Notes under the pieces: model-generated
Seen by the model: only the letters and a program-made list of their open reading frames with translations
What the model was told of the DNA's origin: nothing
Databases searched by the model: none
Shown: in pieces, positions 37,495-48,367 of the stretch
How positions within the stretch are numbered: the stretch's first letter is position 1
How the letters are laid out: each line of letters starts with the position of its first letter
Made by a program: the position numbers and the translations under genes
Assembly (NCBI RefSeq): GCF_963678635.1
Contig: NC_087063.1
Span: 74,421,617-74,485,616 of the forward strand
Direction: 5' to 3'
DNA: 64,000 nt
Origin: Symsagittifera roscoffensis
Taxonomy: Eukaryota; Xenacoelomorpha; Acoela; Convolutidae

Positions 37495-37620
37495 AGAAGT
37501 CATACCGCAAAAAGTATATTTCAGCCTGAATAAATTTTCGAATCCGATTTCCTGTAAAGAAAACGAAAAAAATATATATTCACTACCTATATAAGAGTCT
37601 TAACTACGTTCATCGGCTTG
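37495..37620 (+). mobile_element. 3' end of Helitron/HINE-like element
   Basis: CCTATATAAGAGTCTTAACT then ACGTTCATCGGCTTGG. The right stem arm is altered. Confidence 0.55.
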
Positions 37621-37679
37621 GTAAAAAAAAACCGGCTTGGTCTCGGATTCGAACGTTTGCTGATTCTCGACATTCACTA

Positions 37680-37720
37680 TATTCAAGTTTGATAACGCTT
37701 GCTAATCAAAAGCGTAAAAA
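37680..37720. repeat. Terminal-hairpin repeat (ACGCTTGC type)
   Basis: GATAACGCTTGCTAATC is followed by AAAAGCGT, an imperfect copy of the perfect stem at 40332-40352. Confidence 0.5.
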
Positions 37721-38073
37721 TAGAAAACCTCGAAGAAAAAGGCTGCCTGTGCAAACTAAGCCGGCAAAAAGTAAGCAGACACACATAATATTAAGATTTT
37801 TATAAAGCAGAAAACTTGCAGTTGGCAAAAAATTCAAGTACATGGAGTGACTCGAATGCAAGGACTATGTCACGTCTAGAATGACCGTCTGCAAATAATT
37901 CGCTGAATCTGTTAGACATTTTGTTTGCCTCAAAATCTGATTTGACAATACTTGCTTATCGCAATCGTTAACATACGTAAAACTGAAATTAATAGAACTA
38001 CTTTTGCACATCGAGGTTTTTAACATCATTCAATTGTTCATAAAAAAAGCACGTTTCAAAAAGTTTTAAAGCA

Positions 38074-38079
38074 TTTATT
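38074..38079 (-). promoter_or_regulatory. AATAAA after an alternative stop of the RRM3 exon
   Basis: If the donor at 38111 is not used, the RRM3 frame ends seven codons later in TGA (38093-38091), and this hexamer follows 11 nt on. It would allow a short, RRM-only transcript, or mark the true 3' end of a separate RRM gene. The hexamer also occurs by chance often in AT-rich DNA. Confidence 0.35.
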
Positions 38080-38111
38080 TCACTCGTTTATCAGTGAAAG
38101 CGATCACCAAC

Positions 38112-38697
38112 CTTGTCGACTTTCTCCAGAACACTGTCATCCTTGTGGAACGCTGGTTTGACTTGATAATCTGTCCCTTTAATATTGACCACTCTATTAG
38201 TTTCTGTCCACATGCGGGTCAACCCCTCCGGACGCTTGTACCCAATAAATCCCATTATATGTGTCTTTCCTGGTTTCGGTTGGGTCACGTATGTATACTT
38301 AAGTTCTCCAAATTTTGAGAAGATATCTTGAATGTCTTCTTTTGTGACCTCTGGTTCCAAGTATACCATCGCTTGCTTATCCGAGAATCCAGTCGAATTT
38401 GGTCTTGGCGCCCGACCACTTTGGTTCTGTTGCCCATTTGGGACAATGGTTACACTGGAACCCGTCATCGAGGAGTTTCCACCTAGACTGTCATTCGACT
38501 GTTGTGGACCCTGTCTGATCATACTTGACACCGGTCTAGTTCTGCTCCCTCCTGGTCCATATCCACTGATATAGTTTTGTTGTTGGGGTTGTTTTGGAAC
38601 TTGAGGTGAAACATTGTTGAAGTTTGGTCGACTAGGAAGGATCTGAGAGTTGTTTGATTGCGGATGGGGTTTGTTTGCAGTTCTGGTAGCTTGATTC
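38112..38697 (-). CDS. Exon: Gln/Asn/Pro linker and RRM3
   Basis: The acceptor is TTTTTAG; one base completes a Pro codon. The first ~105 residues are Gln/Asn/Ser/Pro/Gly rich (for example PKQPQQQNYISGYGPGG). An RRM follows: QAMVYLEPEV (RNP2-like strand), KEDIQDIFSKFGEL (helix 1), HIMGFIGYKRPEG (RNP1-like strand) and RVVNIKGTDYQVKPAF (strand 4). RNP1 lacks the usual aromatics at some positions, so RNA binding may be atypical. The donor AAG|GTTGGT keeps phase 0 to the 24-nt exon; read-through instead stops at 38091. Confidence 0.9.
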
Positions 38698-38699
38698 CT

Positions 38700-39120
38700 A
38701 AAAATTTAAAGCAAGTTTTCGGCTAAACAGAGTGAAAACTAAACATCATGAACTTGGCCAAAGATGAACTGATAACTAAATGGTTCAACAAAAATTAATG
38801 AAAAACAAAGCACATTTTTTTTAATTTCAATTTTCAAAATCAATTACGTCGTCTTAAAGCGCGTTTAAAAAGCGATTGCTCTCACTATTTCAACTTCGTT
38901 CTCGGGAAATTCAATTAACTACCTAACCACTAATTTAAAATACCGTGCATAAACGTTCAGACACACCACCGTACTTGAAATATCTCACTTAGCTCAGAAA
39001 CACAGAATGCCTAATTGCAACTCCGACAAAAGATTAGGGAATTAATAAATACTGGAACTGGCACCCAGCAAAAACAGCGATCCCTTGTAAATAAAAGGCT
39101 TATTCAATTAGAAAACTGCT
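38700..39120. other. Intron sequence, nothing recognised
   Basis: Unique-looking AT-rich sequence upstream of the RRM3 exon; no frame, tRNA-like motif or repeat landmark. Confidence 0.4.
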
Positions 39121-39127
39121 CTACAAG

Positions 39128-39505
39128 AATAGCCAACAGACTGTTAGAAAAGAGTAAAAAAACGCAAAACAAAAAAACCGACCTAATTTTGAAAAAAAAC
39201 TTCAGTTTTCAAATTTCAAAAAAAGTATGGCCTTAATTCTCTTGAAATTTCAAGAAGAATTCAAGATTTTTTCGTCAAATTATTTCTATGTGAGAAAAAG
39301 TGATTAACAGGTAAAACTTTTATTCCGCTGTGAAATCTCAAAAGTAGAATTCCACTTTCAAAACTAAAATTCGTTCACGTTTTTTCGCACTATTTCTAAG
39401 CTAGTGTTCGGAGAGTACAACTTACCTAACTTAACGCAAATGAATTGAATGCAAAAAGTGCATATAAATCTAAGCGCATTCGTAAATGCATAAATACACT
39501 TGCAA
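39128..39505 (+). mobile_element. Helitron/HINE-like element lacking its 3' end
   Basis: A degraded left hairpin AGCCAACAGACTGTTAG, then family landmarks (TTCCGCTGTGAAATC, GGAGAGTAC, GCATTCGTAAATGCAT). No terminal AGAGT/ACTCT stem. Confidence 0.6.
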
Positions 39506-39589
39506 TACAACATAAACAAAAAAACATAAGTCGAAAAAAAGTATACGTTGAAAAAACTATGTGAACCAAAATTTTCGTATGTCTAGATA

Positions 39590-39915
39590 AAAACAATTGT
39601 CTTTTAGAGAAGTCGCTTAAGCAAATGAGCTTCCAGCAACCCATTGTTTGAATTCTCAAATATGGTAGGGTAATTTCCGAAAATATTCTAAAAGTTTAAG
39701 AAACGGTGACAAAATCAAAATTTTGACTTTTCCGAGGGCCATAACTTTATGTGTAAAAAAATGTAGCCGCTCATGCGAGGAGTTTTTCGAAACTGTTGTA
39801 TTCATTCAAACCAAAAACTCAGGTTTGAGGTGTATTTTTCGAAAAAACAAAAAAAATTAAAAATATGGTTCAAATGTTCCACCACAGACTTTTTCGAAGG
39901 CTGTAGACAGAGGGG
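39590..39915. repeat. Second satellite family, third cluster
   Basis: About two units: GACTTTTCCGAGGGCCATAA, TGTAGCCGCTCATGCGAGGA and AAAACTCAGGTTTGAGG. Confidence 0.65.
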
Positions 39916-40331
39916 TCAAGTAAAAAGACGTAAGAGTTCATAAAGGAGTAAGAAGTAATAAATTTCAACAAACCGATTGGTAAACATACAACTAACAGTG
40001 CGGAGGGGATTTTTAAAGTTGTCTTTTTCTTGAAACCACCCAAAATTAGGTCATTAAGCCGATAAAAAAGGAGACAATTTGGGACAAGGAACTTTTTTTA
40101 AGCAAAACAAAAAAACAAAGGAAATACAATGTTACAAATTGTATGAGTAAATCGATCACAATAGGAAATATTACAAAAAAAATTAGCACCTTTGATGTTC
40201 CAGGCATATTCGTTACCTCCAAGCTACGTTGGCCGTGAACGCATAGAAGTTTCAATTCATTATGAACCAAGATAAAAGTGGTTCTGCTAAACAAGTTGTT
40301 AGCCCAAAAAAGTCTATATTCCAGTTTGATA

Positions 40332-40352
40332 ACGCTTGCTAATCGCAAGCGT
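40332..40352. repeat. Perfect terminal hairpin ACGCTTGC/GCAAGCGT
   Basis: Eight-base perfect stem with loop TAATC, preceded by CAGTTTGATA as in other copies. The related copy at 50167 has ACCCTTGC/GCAAGGGT with loop TTATC; the paired change keeps the stem. Confidence 0.75.
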
Positions 40353-40369
40353 AATAAAACTAACCTAAA

Positions 40370-40665
40370 TTGTCCAATTACAGAATGGGTAAATTGCAGA
40401 AAACAAAGCTGCACTATGCATACACAAGCAAAAAGAACTGTAAACTGGAACCGAGAAAACTTATTAAACTCCACAAGCGTTAATAACTGCGCCACAAAGC
40501 AAGACTTGAGCATGAATGATTTTCAATTCAAAAACATAGCCACAGACAGTTGTAAAAGAGTCAATGAACGCAAGTAAATAGAAAAAACGGCCTTAATTCT
40601 TTGAAAATAAATCTTAAGTATCGCATTTCAAAAAAAGGATGGCCTTAAAGCTCTTCGAATTTTTA
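40370..40665 (+). repeat. Arm 1 of a long inverted duplication
   Basis: Landmarks include CTGCACTATGCATACACAAG, GCGTTAATAACTGCGCCACA and the left end of a Helitron/HINE-like element. All recur in reverse order and orientation at 43144-43430. Confidence 0.75.
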
Positions 40666-40962
40666 GAAAAACTAATGATTGACACTTATTTGATAAAATT
40701 AACCCAATTTATGAACACTGTCTTCATAGGTAGGAAATCCGATGATTAAATTCCATTTTCGAAACCAGAAGTCGATCACATTTTCTGTGACCTCAACACT
40801 TTCGCTGTTCGATAGTGGAATTCGCCTTTCTTTTAACTATGAAATGGAACTGAACTTGAGAAAGAAATCATAAGTCAAACCGCAAAAAAGTAATGCTAAG
40901 TCTGACTTTTCCTGAAAAAAAAAAATCATCGCGACCTATAAAATGGTCTGAACTACGGCAAG
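40534..40962 (+). mobile_element. Helitron/HINE-like non-autonomous element
   Basis: Left end ACATAGCCACAGACAGTTGT, then AAGAGTCAATGAACGCAAG. The GTCGATCAC / GCTGTTCGATAGTGGA middle is present; the 3' end decays after TCTGAACTACG. Confidence 0.7.
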
Positions 40963-41620
40963 TTGGAAAAAAAGACATTGAAGTCAAGAAAACCGAAAAA
41001 AATGATTTGAAATTCGAAAAATAGATATCATAATAAAACCTTTGATCTTCGACAAACTACGATTTACAATTTTTCACAAAAGTAACACAACATAAGAAAA
41101 CCACAGGCATTCTGATTGTCCATTTTTGGAACTACCTCATTCATATTTTCGTCACGTGAGAACATTTTTTTCCTTGCATATAGCAAAATAAACTTCAGAT
41201 AAAATCGAATTTAAAAAAAATTAAACCCAGAAAAATACAATTTGACTTTTTCACTTCGTTGATTGACGCTTAGTAGGGTCTTGCAATTACAAAATCCAAT
41301 TCTTTTGATCAGCCTCCGCAAAATCGAACCTCTCACTGTACCCATTGAATTCTTGATCCAAAAATTTAAATTTCAGCTCAGAACGAGGAGAATTCGCCAT
41401 TTAACAAAGCTACTCATAAGCTTCACGGCTGTAAGCATTCCACGTGGAAACCTTAAATGAAACCACTTTAGAAAACAAAAGCACAAACCTTTTTTCACCT
41501 AGTTTCAGTAAATTTCTGGGACAGCTCAATTTGATAAATGAAGTTGAGATACAACCATAATTAAAAAAAATCGAAGTATTCAAAATTTTTTTAAAACAAC
41601 ATATCAAAAGACAGTGGAAA
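40963..41620. other. Intron sequence, nothing recognised
   Basis: AT-rich sequence between two Helitron/HINE-like elements; open frames here lack protein-like composition and splice signals. Confidence 0.35.
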
Positions 41621-42270
41621 ACGTAGCCAGAAGAGTTAGAAAAAAGTCAATGAACGCAATGAAACAAAAAAACTGACTCTTTTTTTAAAGCCTCAACTTT
41701 TGAAGCAAAAAAAAATGTGACTTTTAAGCTCTTGTAATTTCAAGAACTATTTATGGCTGACACTTTTTGATAAATAACTATGACTATGAGAAAGCTGGAT
41801 CAATAGAAAATGATCTTCTTCCGCTGGGAAATTTGAAAATTTAAATCCACGTTTAAAATAAGAAATCGATCAAGTTTTTCGTGACTCTTACAGTTTTGCT
41901 GTTCAATAGTGGAGCTTGCCTTCCCTTCAAGCAAATGAACAGAACTAAGCAAATCAAAAATCAAATCGCGAGAAATTAAACTTGAGCCTGAACAAATTTT
42001 ATAATTCTCCTGAAAAGAATGATCACGACCTATATAAGAGTCTGAACTACATTCACCGACTCTTAATAAGATTCTTATAACATTTTGCTGTTCGATAGAG
42101 GAGTTTGCCTTCCTTTTAACAATGGAAATAAACTGACTAAACTTTAAAAAAAAAATCAAATATCAAACCGCGAAAAATCAAATTAAGCGTGAAAATTTTA
42201 CAACCCTTTTTTCCTGAAAAAACTACAAATATCATCAAGACCTATACAATAGTCTTCACTGCATTCATTA
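41621..42270 (+). mobile_element. Helitron/HINE-like element with an extra 3' module
   Basis: Left end ACGTAGCCAGAAGAGTTAG, then AAGTCAATGAACGCAATG. A first 3' end occurs at 42064 (AAGAGTC, GAACTACATTC, GACTCTT). A second right half follows, ending near 42270 with CTTCACTGCATTCATTA. Confidence 0.72.
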
Positions 42271-42594
42271 ATTCTTTAAAATGCTATTGATCACAAATAA
42301 GTCAAAAACGACTCAGTTTTCCATTGGAAATTAAAAACAAGGCCAATGTTGGAAAAGCCTCAGGAAAATCAGAAAAAAAACTTTAAGATTTTTGGAAGAA
42401 TAATTCATCATTTTGAATGTCTATAAATATGATTGACGCTTTATAACAACAAGGATGGAAGTAAAATTATTCAATCTATTTTTTTTTATTTTAAAGGATC
42501 TTTCAAGCTTTTTGATACCAAGGCAGAGATAAACTTTGCCAAACAAGCAGCCAAATTAGCCCAAAAAAGAAAAAAGCCTGAAAAAAATTGGACA

Positions 42595-42815
42595 AAGAGG
42601 CGGAGCTGAGCTTCGCATTCCTTGTGATACAAAACAGAAAGCCGGTAAATCGACAAAAATGAACACTCTGCATGAAAATTCTCGCCACCTGTTTCTTCGA
42701 CTGAACTGTTGATCTGATTTGGCAGGGTAGTTTTTCTGTAAAGTCAAAAAGTTTCCAAAAAACGGTCCCAAAAATAAACAAACATGACTTTTCCGAAGGC
42801 TATAGCTTTTTTCTG
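42595..42815. repeat. GCGAAGC-hairpin relic and second-satellite fragment
   Basis: GCGGAGCTGAGCTTCGCATT is a mutated hairpin copy. From 42720 the landmarks GGTAGTTTTTCTG, AAAACGGTC and ACTTTTCCGAAGGCTATA belong to the second satellite. Confidence 0.5.
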
Positions 42816-43074
42816 CACAAATAAGGACGTACTAGCTTAAAAACGCAGAAAATATGATCGATAAAGCTACTGTGAAAAACTGAATGAGTAAGACTTTGAG
42901 TCTACAAATTTCTTAAGCGACACACGCCAATTATGAGTCTATATAATTTCTAAGTGACGCAAGCCAATTATGCCACATTAGCAGTACCAGTCAATTTGAA
43001 AAAAAAATTACCAACTAACATGCCTCAATTTATAGAGCGGACCCATTTTAATTAGTATACAAAAAAGTTCATTA

Positions 43075-43143
43075 AAAGCATCCGACCCGCCCAGGTTCGA
43101 CCCCTCTAATTGTTTCGGGTCTTCTACCTTACCTCTACGGTGA
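43075..43143 (-). mobile_element. tRNA-derived SINE head
   Basis: On the minus strand GTAGAGGTAAGGTAGAAGAC leads to GGGGTCGAACCTGGGCGGGT, a good box B with a box A-like start. Confidence 0.55.
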
Positions 43144-43430
43144 GCTTTAAGGCCATCCTTTTTTGAAATTTGATACTTAAGATTTATTTTCAAAAAAATA
43201 AGGCCGTTTTTTCTATTTACTTGCGTTCATTGACTCTTTTACAACTGTCTGTTGGCTGTTTTTGTATTGAAAATCATTCAGGCTTAAGTCTTGCTTTGTG
43301 GCGCAGTTATTAACGCTTGTGGAGGTTCATAAGCTTTCTCGGTTTTGCTTGTATGCATAGTGCAACTTCGTTTTGTGCAAACTACCTATTCTGTCATTGT
43401 GGGCAAATTAGGCTAGTTTTATAGGAATAT
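43144..43430 (-). repeat. Arm 2 of a long inverted duplication
   Basis: Reverse complement of 40370-40665, including the Helitron-like left end (TTGCGTTCATTGACTCTTTT) and the flanking TTTGTGGCGCAGTTATTAAC. The arms are separated by about 2.5 kb. Confidence 0.75.
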
Positions 43431-43489
43431 TGATTCGGCAGTGAATGGGTGAATGATATAAGGTTCTTGAGTTCTTGTTCATTTTTATA

Positions 43490-43832
43490 AATGCATATGT
43501 GAATGCCCTTAGGTATATATGCTCTTTATGAGTTTAATTAAAGTTCATTTGCTAGAAGATATGCAAAATGCACTCTCCAGTTATGAAAGCTGAAATGGCG
43601 CGAAAAACGTGATTGATTTTTAGTTTCGAAACTTAGTTTAACTTTCAGATTCCCCAGCGGAATAAAATTTTTACCTAACAATCCAGTTTTCTCAAATTGA
43701 TTTAAATTTATCGAAAAAATGTCAATCATATATTGTTCTAGAAATTCAAAAAGCCTTCAGGCCATCTATTTTTTTAAGTTTTTTTTTGTTTCCTTGCGTT
43801 CAGTGACTCTTTTCCAACTGTCTGTCGGCTGT
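43490..43832 (-). mobile_element. Helitron/HINE-like element, inverted, lacking its 3' end
   Basis: Reversed landmarks CACTCTCCAG, GATTCCCCAGCGGAATAAA and TTGCGTTCAGTGACTCTTTT, ending in the left hairpin CCAACTGTCTGTCGG. Confidence 0.65.
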
Positions 43833-44485
43833 TTTTTTATGCTAAGAAAAGGCAAATAAATTGGGCAAAAATTTGCAGTAAGAAAATTGGTCGTGTCTAA
43901 AATAACGTAAAATAAACGGAGTCCAATCAAAGTTGAGTTTATTGTTACTTTATTTCATGTGGTTTGAAAATCGTAAAAACTCTGACAAAACCTGGAAACT
44001 AAAATCCGATTTTTGCGCCGACTACAATTTTGTATTCGTGAGGGCAAATTTACTTCACAAGGAAATTTAATGGTTTAACTAAACGAGCTATAGAAACTAT
44101 ACATGACTTCAGCCATTTATGTACTGTCATGAAAACCAATCGGTGCCCTCTACCAACAAACCTCAATTTGATAGCCGCAAGCGCCTTTGACCTGCAAACG
44201 AATAATAATTAAATCCGCCATAAAACACAACATTCAGTGCAAATGCATAAAAATTGAATATTTTTTTCTGTAACCAGTTAATTTCTTACTTTACTGGTTA
44301 ACTGTGTTAATGACAACAGCCAATTTCAAAATACAATTAACTCATGCCATTAATAGTATGCAAAGCATATTTTCTGCAATCTTTTACCTGATAAGTACGC
44401 TAGAAACAATTTAATTGATAACATTTTTCATTGCTTTGAAAATCAGCAAAAGTAAGTGTTTGAAAATAATGGAAATAAAACTAAC
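43833..44485. other. Intron sequence, nothing recognised
   Basis: Mostly unique AT-rich sequence downstream (on the minus strand) of the RRM2 exon. No coding or repeat signal recognised. Confidence 0.4.
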
Positions 44486-44602
44486 GGGTCTTTTTCAAAC
44501 GCATAATTTGCACTCAGTTTGCTGCCCAAATACTCCACTTTTCCCTCGTCCATTAACGTTTTCATTTGTAGAGCTTCCTCGTCATTGCCGTACGTCACAA
44601 AC
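44486..44602 (-). CDS. Exon: C-terminal half of RRM2
   Basis: The acceptor is ATGTTTTAG and the donor CCC|GTTAGT. The first base completes a Ser codon (TC|G) from the exon at 53610, and the last two make Pro with the next exon. It encodes FVTYGNDEEALQMKTLMDEG, then KVEYLGSKLSANYAFEKD. This is RNP1-like strand 3, helix 2 and strand 4 of an RRM, in general layout like DAZ/Boule RRMs. The intron after it is 5.8 kb. Confidence 0.9.
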
Positions 44603-45029
44603 CTAAAACATTTGAAGATGCTCTTTTCAAGCAAAAAATACTTAAAAAAACAAATAAAAACCATCCAATTGCTGTGCAAATAGCAAATAAAATCCTGACC
44701 ACAGTGATTACAGTATAAATTTATTTTAAAACATGATAAATTAGCTTTTAATACACCAGGTGAAAAGGACGCTGTCTCAAATACACTGTTTAAAAACAAT
44801 CATTTAATATTAAGTGGCTTATTTGAATTAGCCGGACATGAATAAAATCTGAAACTTTGAAGGAATTGTTCTCAAGCGACAAGAACCGTTTTTTGCCAGA
44901 AAATTTGATTTTATTTGTTTTGCGAAACTCGGACCCAAAATTTAAACCCAAAAGATGGGAAATTTTAGTTTCGTTTTTGAACGGAACTTGTGACAATACA
45001 AGCATAGTAACATAGCATTGCAAGCGAAC

Positions 45030-45295
45030 AAAAATTTTGGCTGCGGGGCTGGAAATTTGGTCAAATTAGACCCTCTAAAGTGTTTGCCTGCAGAGCAGAA
45101 AATTTGATCAAAATAGGGGTCTTTAATAATGCTCTGGGACTCTCTATAATAGACTCTCTATGATATTTGCCTGCAGAGCAGATTTTGATCAAAATAGCGC
45201 TTGTCTTTAAAAATCAATTTGGTCGAGCTTAAAAATATATATTTTTTGAAAAATCAACCTTCCTTCTCTCCCTCGAGAAAAATCTAGATCATCCT
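45030..45295 (-). mobile_element. Decayed copy of the GGCGGATCTAGG element
   Basis: GCCTGCAGAGCAGAAAATTT, AAAATAGGGGTC, CAATTTGGTCGAGCTTAAAA and CTCCCTCGAGAAAAATCTAG parallel the copy at 55.7-56.1 kb. GCCTGCAGAGCAG occurs twice, so it has an internal duplication. Confidence 0.6.
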
Positions 45296-45465
45296 TTGAT
45301 GTGATATGATAACGCTTGCTCGTCGCAACTGCAACAAAAACGTAGGCTAAAGCTGTTGCTCAGTTTTAACACCTACATAAGGCTGAAGAATTTAGGAAAA
45401 ACAGTCTTAAATAAGATTTTGCCAGTTGTCTATTTACGAGTTATCCGGTGTTGTCAAATGTGTAA

Positions 45466-45805
45466 ACATAGCCAGCAGACAGTAGGAAAAGAGTAAATGA
45501 ACGCATGTAAGCAAAATAAAATGGATGTTTTTTTTTTGAAAACTCTTTTAGTTCCGATTTTCGAAAAAATATACGGCCTTGAAGCTCTTTTAGTATCTCG
45601 AAAAACTTATGACTAGCTTTTATTTTGATAAAACTAACCCAATTTGAGAAAACTGGAGCAATAAGTTAAATTTTAATTTCGATGGGGAATCTGACATAAG
45701 TCAAACCACGAAAAATTAAGCTTGAGCCTCAACAAAATCTAAGAGTTGGCCGAAAAGAAATCATCACGACCTATGCAAGAGTCTACACTACGTTCATCGA
45801 CTCTT
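45466..45805 (+). mobile_element. Helitron/HINE-like element with internal deletion
   Basis: Left end ACATAGCCAGCAGACAGTAGG, then AAGAGTAAATGAACGCATG; right end GCAAGAGTCTACACTACGTT then CATCGACTCTT. Confidence 0.72.
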
Positions 45806-45875
45806 AGTTAACAATTTGCAAATTATCCTTTTTTAGAAAATTTAATCAGCGCTTTTTGCATAACTTCTGCTCAAA

Positions 45876-46332
45876 ACATAGCCAATCGAAGATTGGTAAA
45901 GAGAGTAATGAACGCATGTAAATATAAAAAAAACACTGACTCTCTTAAAAAAATTTCAACTTTCGAAATTCAAAAAAAAAAATAGTAGATGCCCTTTGAG
46001 CTCTTTGAATTTCTAGAACAATTTATGATTGGCGCTTTTTTGATAACATGAACCCAACTTGAGAAAACTGGATCAATAAGTAAAGTTTTTCTTCCGCTGG
46101 GAAATCTAAAAATTAAAGTCCACTTTCTAAGCTAGAAATCGTTCGTTTTTCGCGCCATTTCCACGTTCGCATTTGGAGAGTGCTATTTACGTCACTTTCA
46201 GCAGATGAACTTCAATTGAACTCAAAAAGAGCATTATACCTAAGTGCATCAATATTTTAAGACTTCTTACTAAAAAAAAACAAACAAAAAATCAGCAACA
46301 CCTATATAAATCTTCACTACGTTCATTACTAG
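45876..46332 (+). mobile_element. Helitron/HINE-like element
   Basis: Same left end and left flank as the copy at 15156. The right end reads CTTCACTACGTTCATTACTA with the stem lost. Confidence 0.75.
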
Positions 46333-46580
46333 TAAAAAAAACGGAACCAAAAATGTTCCCGTATTAGGGTTAAAACTTTGAGTCAAAACAAATTGCACCA
46401 TTTTATCTGGCAAAATTCAAAAATCAAATTTGCCTTCGTCACATGCAGCTTCAAACCTCAGATAACAAATAACCCGCCAATCAAAATCCAGTTTGGATAT
46501 ATTTTTTCGCCATTTGCACTCTCATTGGAAAGCGTAATTTTATTTTCATTAGAAATTAATTTTGTTTACGTTATATTACG

Positions 46581-46887
46581 GTTTGTGTTATATTACGTGG
46601 CCATTTCGTTTCAATGCTACAGGTTGGTTGCTGATTATAATCATTGTTGTTGAATAACGTGAAGGTTAATTTTGGTTGGGTTGTATATGTTTTGTTTTTA
46701 AAATTCTGTGTATAATTTTCAAAATAAAACATATTTTCGCGGGAACAAATTTTAAGATTTTTTCCTGGAAAACAATGCAAAAATAAACTCAACCAGAATT
46801 AACCTTCACGTTATTCAACAAAAATAATTATAATCAGCAACCAACCTGTAGATTTGAAACGAAATGGCCATGTAATGTAACACAACC
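46581..46887. repeat. Inverted repeat with 98-bp arms
   Basis: Arms 46581-46678 and 46790-46887 are reverse complements with few mismatches; shared words are TGGCCATTTCGTTTCAA, ACAGGTTGGTTGCTGATTAT and TTGAATAACGTGAAGGTTAA. The ~111-bp spacer includes a Helitron/HINE-like tail fragment (AACAAATTTTAAGATTTTTTC). Confidence 0.82.
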
Positions 46888-47196
46888 TTCGCCCAATTGA
46901 TATCCCGTACAATTGATAAACCTTTTTAGGAAAATATAGCTTAAAAAACAGTTTTTTTTATCCAATGTGATTAAGCTGGCAATGCCATGACTTATTAGGA
47001 CGATGAACCAACATAGCCGACAGCAAGGATCACATTTGAAGCGCCAAATCGTAGCAGCGGAAAGTTTGTTATCTAGCGCCATAACAACTGATCACGTATT
47101 TTGAGGCTTTCGAGTCGCCAGCGCAATGTTTCGAGGGGTAATTATACAAAAGCGATCAAAGTAACAGAATGTTTTGTGGCAGGTGCTTTTTTCAAA

Positions 47197-47645
47197 ACAT
47201 AGCCAACAGACAGCTGGAAAAGTGTCAATGAACGCAAGTAAACAGAATATACTGAATTGTTTTTTGAAACAAAAAGGAAAAAATAGATGAACTCAAAGCT
47301 CTTTGAATTTCTTGAACAATTAATGCTGACGCTTTTTTGATGAGAAGAGCCCAATTTGAGAAAACTGGATCAAGAAAATTTTTATTTCGATGGAAGTACT
47401 AAAAACTAAATTCCACTTAAAAATTAAATTCCACTCCAGGTCAACCAAACTTTTCGTGACCACTGCCCTTTAGCTGTTCGATAGTGATATTTCCCTTCTT
47501 TTTAACAGAAAAAAAAACGAACTGAACTTAAAAAGAAATCAGAAGTCAAACCGCGAAAAAGTAAATTAGAGCTTGAACAAATTTATAACTTTTCCTGAGA
47601 AAAAGTCATGGCCTATTTGGAGTCTGAGCTACGTTCATCGACTCT
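47197..47645 (+). mobile_element. Helitron/HINE-like element
   Basis: Left end ACATAGCCAACAGACAGCTGG, then GTGTCAATGAACGCAAG; right end GGAGTCTGAGCTACGTTCAT then CGACTCT. Confidence 0.75.
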
Positions 47646-47870
47646 TTAAAAATTACCATAACATTGTCGCGCTAAAATAAAGATGTGAATCAACAAATCT
47701 CCAAGTCTATAAATAAGCTTAAATCAAATGCAACCACGGGGTCAAAAGAGTCACAATTTTCATTTCAGCGAAAAAAATGAGTGTACGTCTACACATTCGG
47801 GCAACGTTCAGTTACTTTTTCAAAAATGCAATCCATTAAGAAACTGTCCAAATTTAAAATCAATTTTGAA

Positions 47871-48367
47871 ACATAGCCAATCGAAGATTGGAAAAGAGAA
47901 ATGAACTTTCAAATTTCAACGAAAAAATAGATGCACTTTAAGCTCTTTGAATTTCTAGAACACTTTCAGCACATGAATTTCAATTGAACTCAAAAAGTGC
48001 ATATACACCTAAGTTCATTCATAAATTCATCAATAAAAATGAATACACATTTATAGTTATAAGAGACTTTTAAGACTTTTCCTGAAAAAAAAAACCAAAA
48101 AAAAATCAGCAAGACCTATTTAAGGGTCTTCACTACGTTCATCACTCTTATAAATTAAATTCCATTTTCGAAACTAGAAATCGTCCATGTTTTTTTGTGC
48201 CATTTCCACGTCACACGTATTTGGAGAGTGCTATTTACGTCACTTTCAGCAGATGAATTTCAATTGAACTCAAAAAGTACATAATACCATACCTAAGTGC
48301 TTCAATCGGGAAAAAAGCAAAAAAATCTGAAGACCTATATGAGAGCCTTCACTACGTTCATTACTCT
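47871..48367 (+). mobile_element. Two nested Helitron/HINE-like elements
   Basis: A left end with CCAATCGAAGATTGG at 47878; a first right end at 48149 (GTCTTCACTACGTTCATC, ACTCTT); then a second right half to 48367 with its own GTCACTTTCAGCAGATGAAT and ACTACGTTCATTACTCTT. Confidence 0.7.

Noticed and set aside
40046-40513. 155-codon minus-strand frame
   Set aside because: Runs through a SINE relic, a hairpin repeat and one arm of the inverted duplication; rich in F/L/C as in random AT-rich frames.
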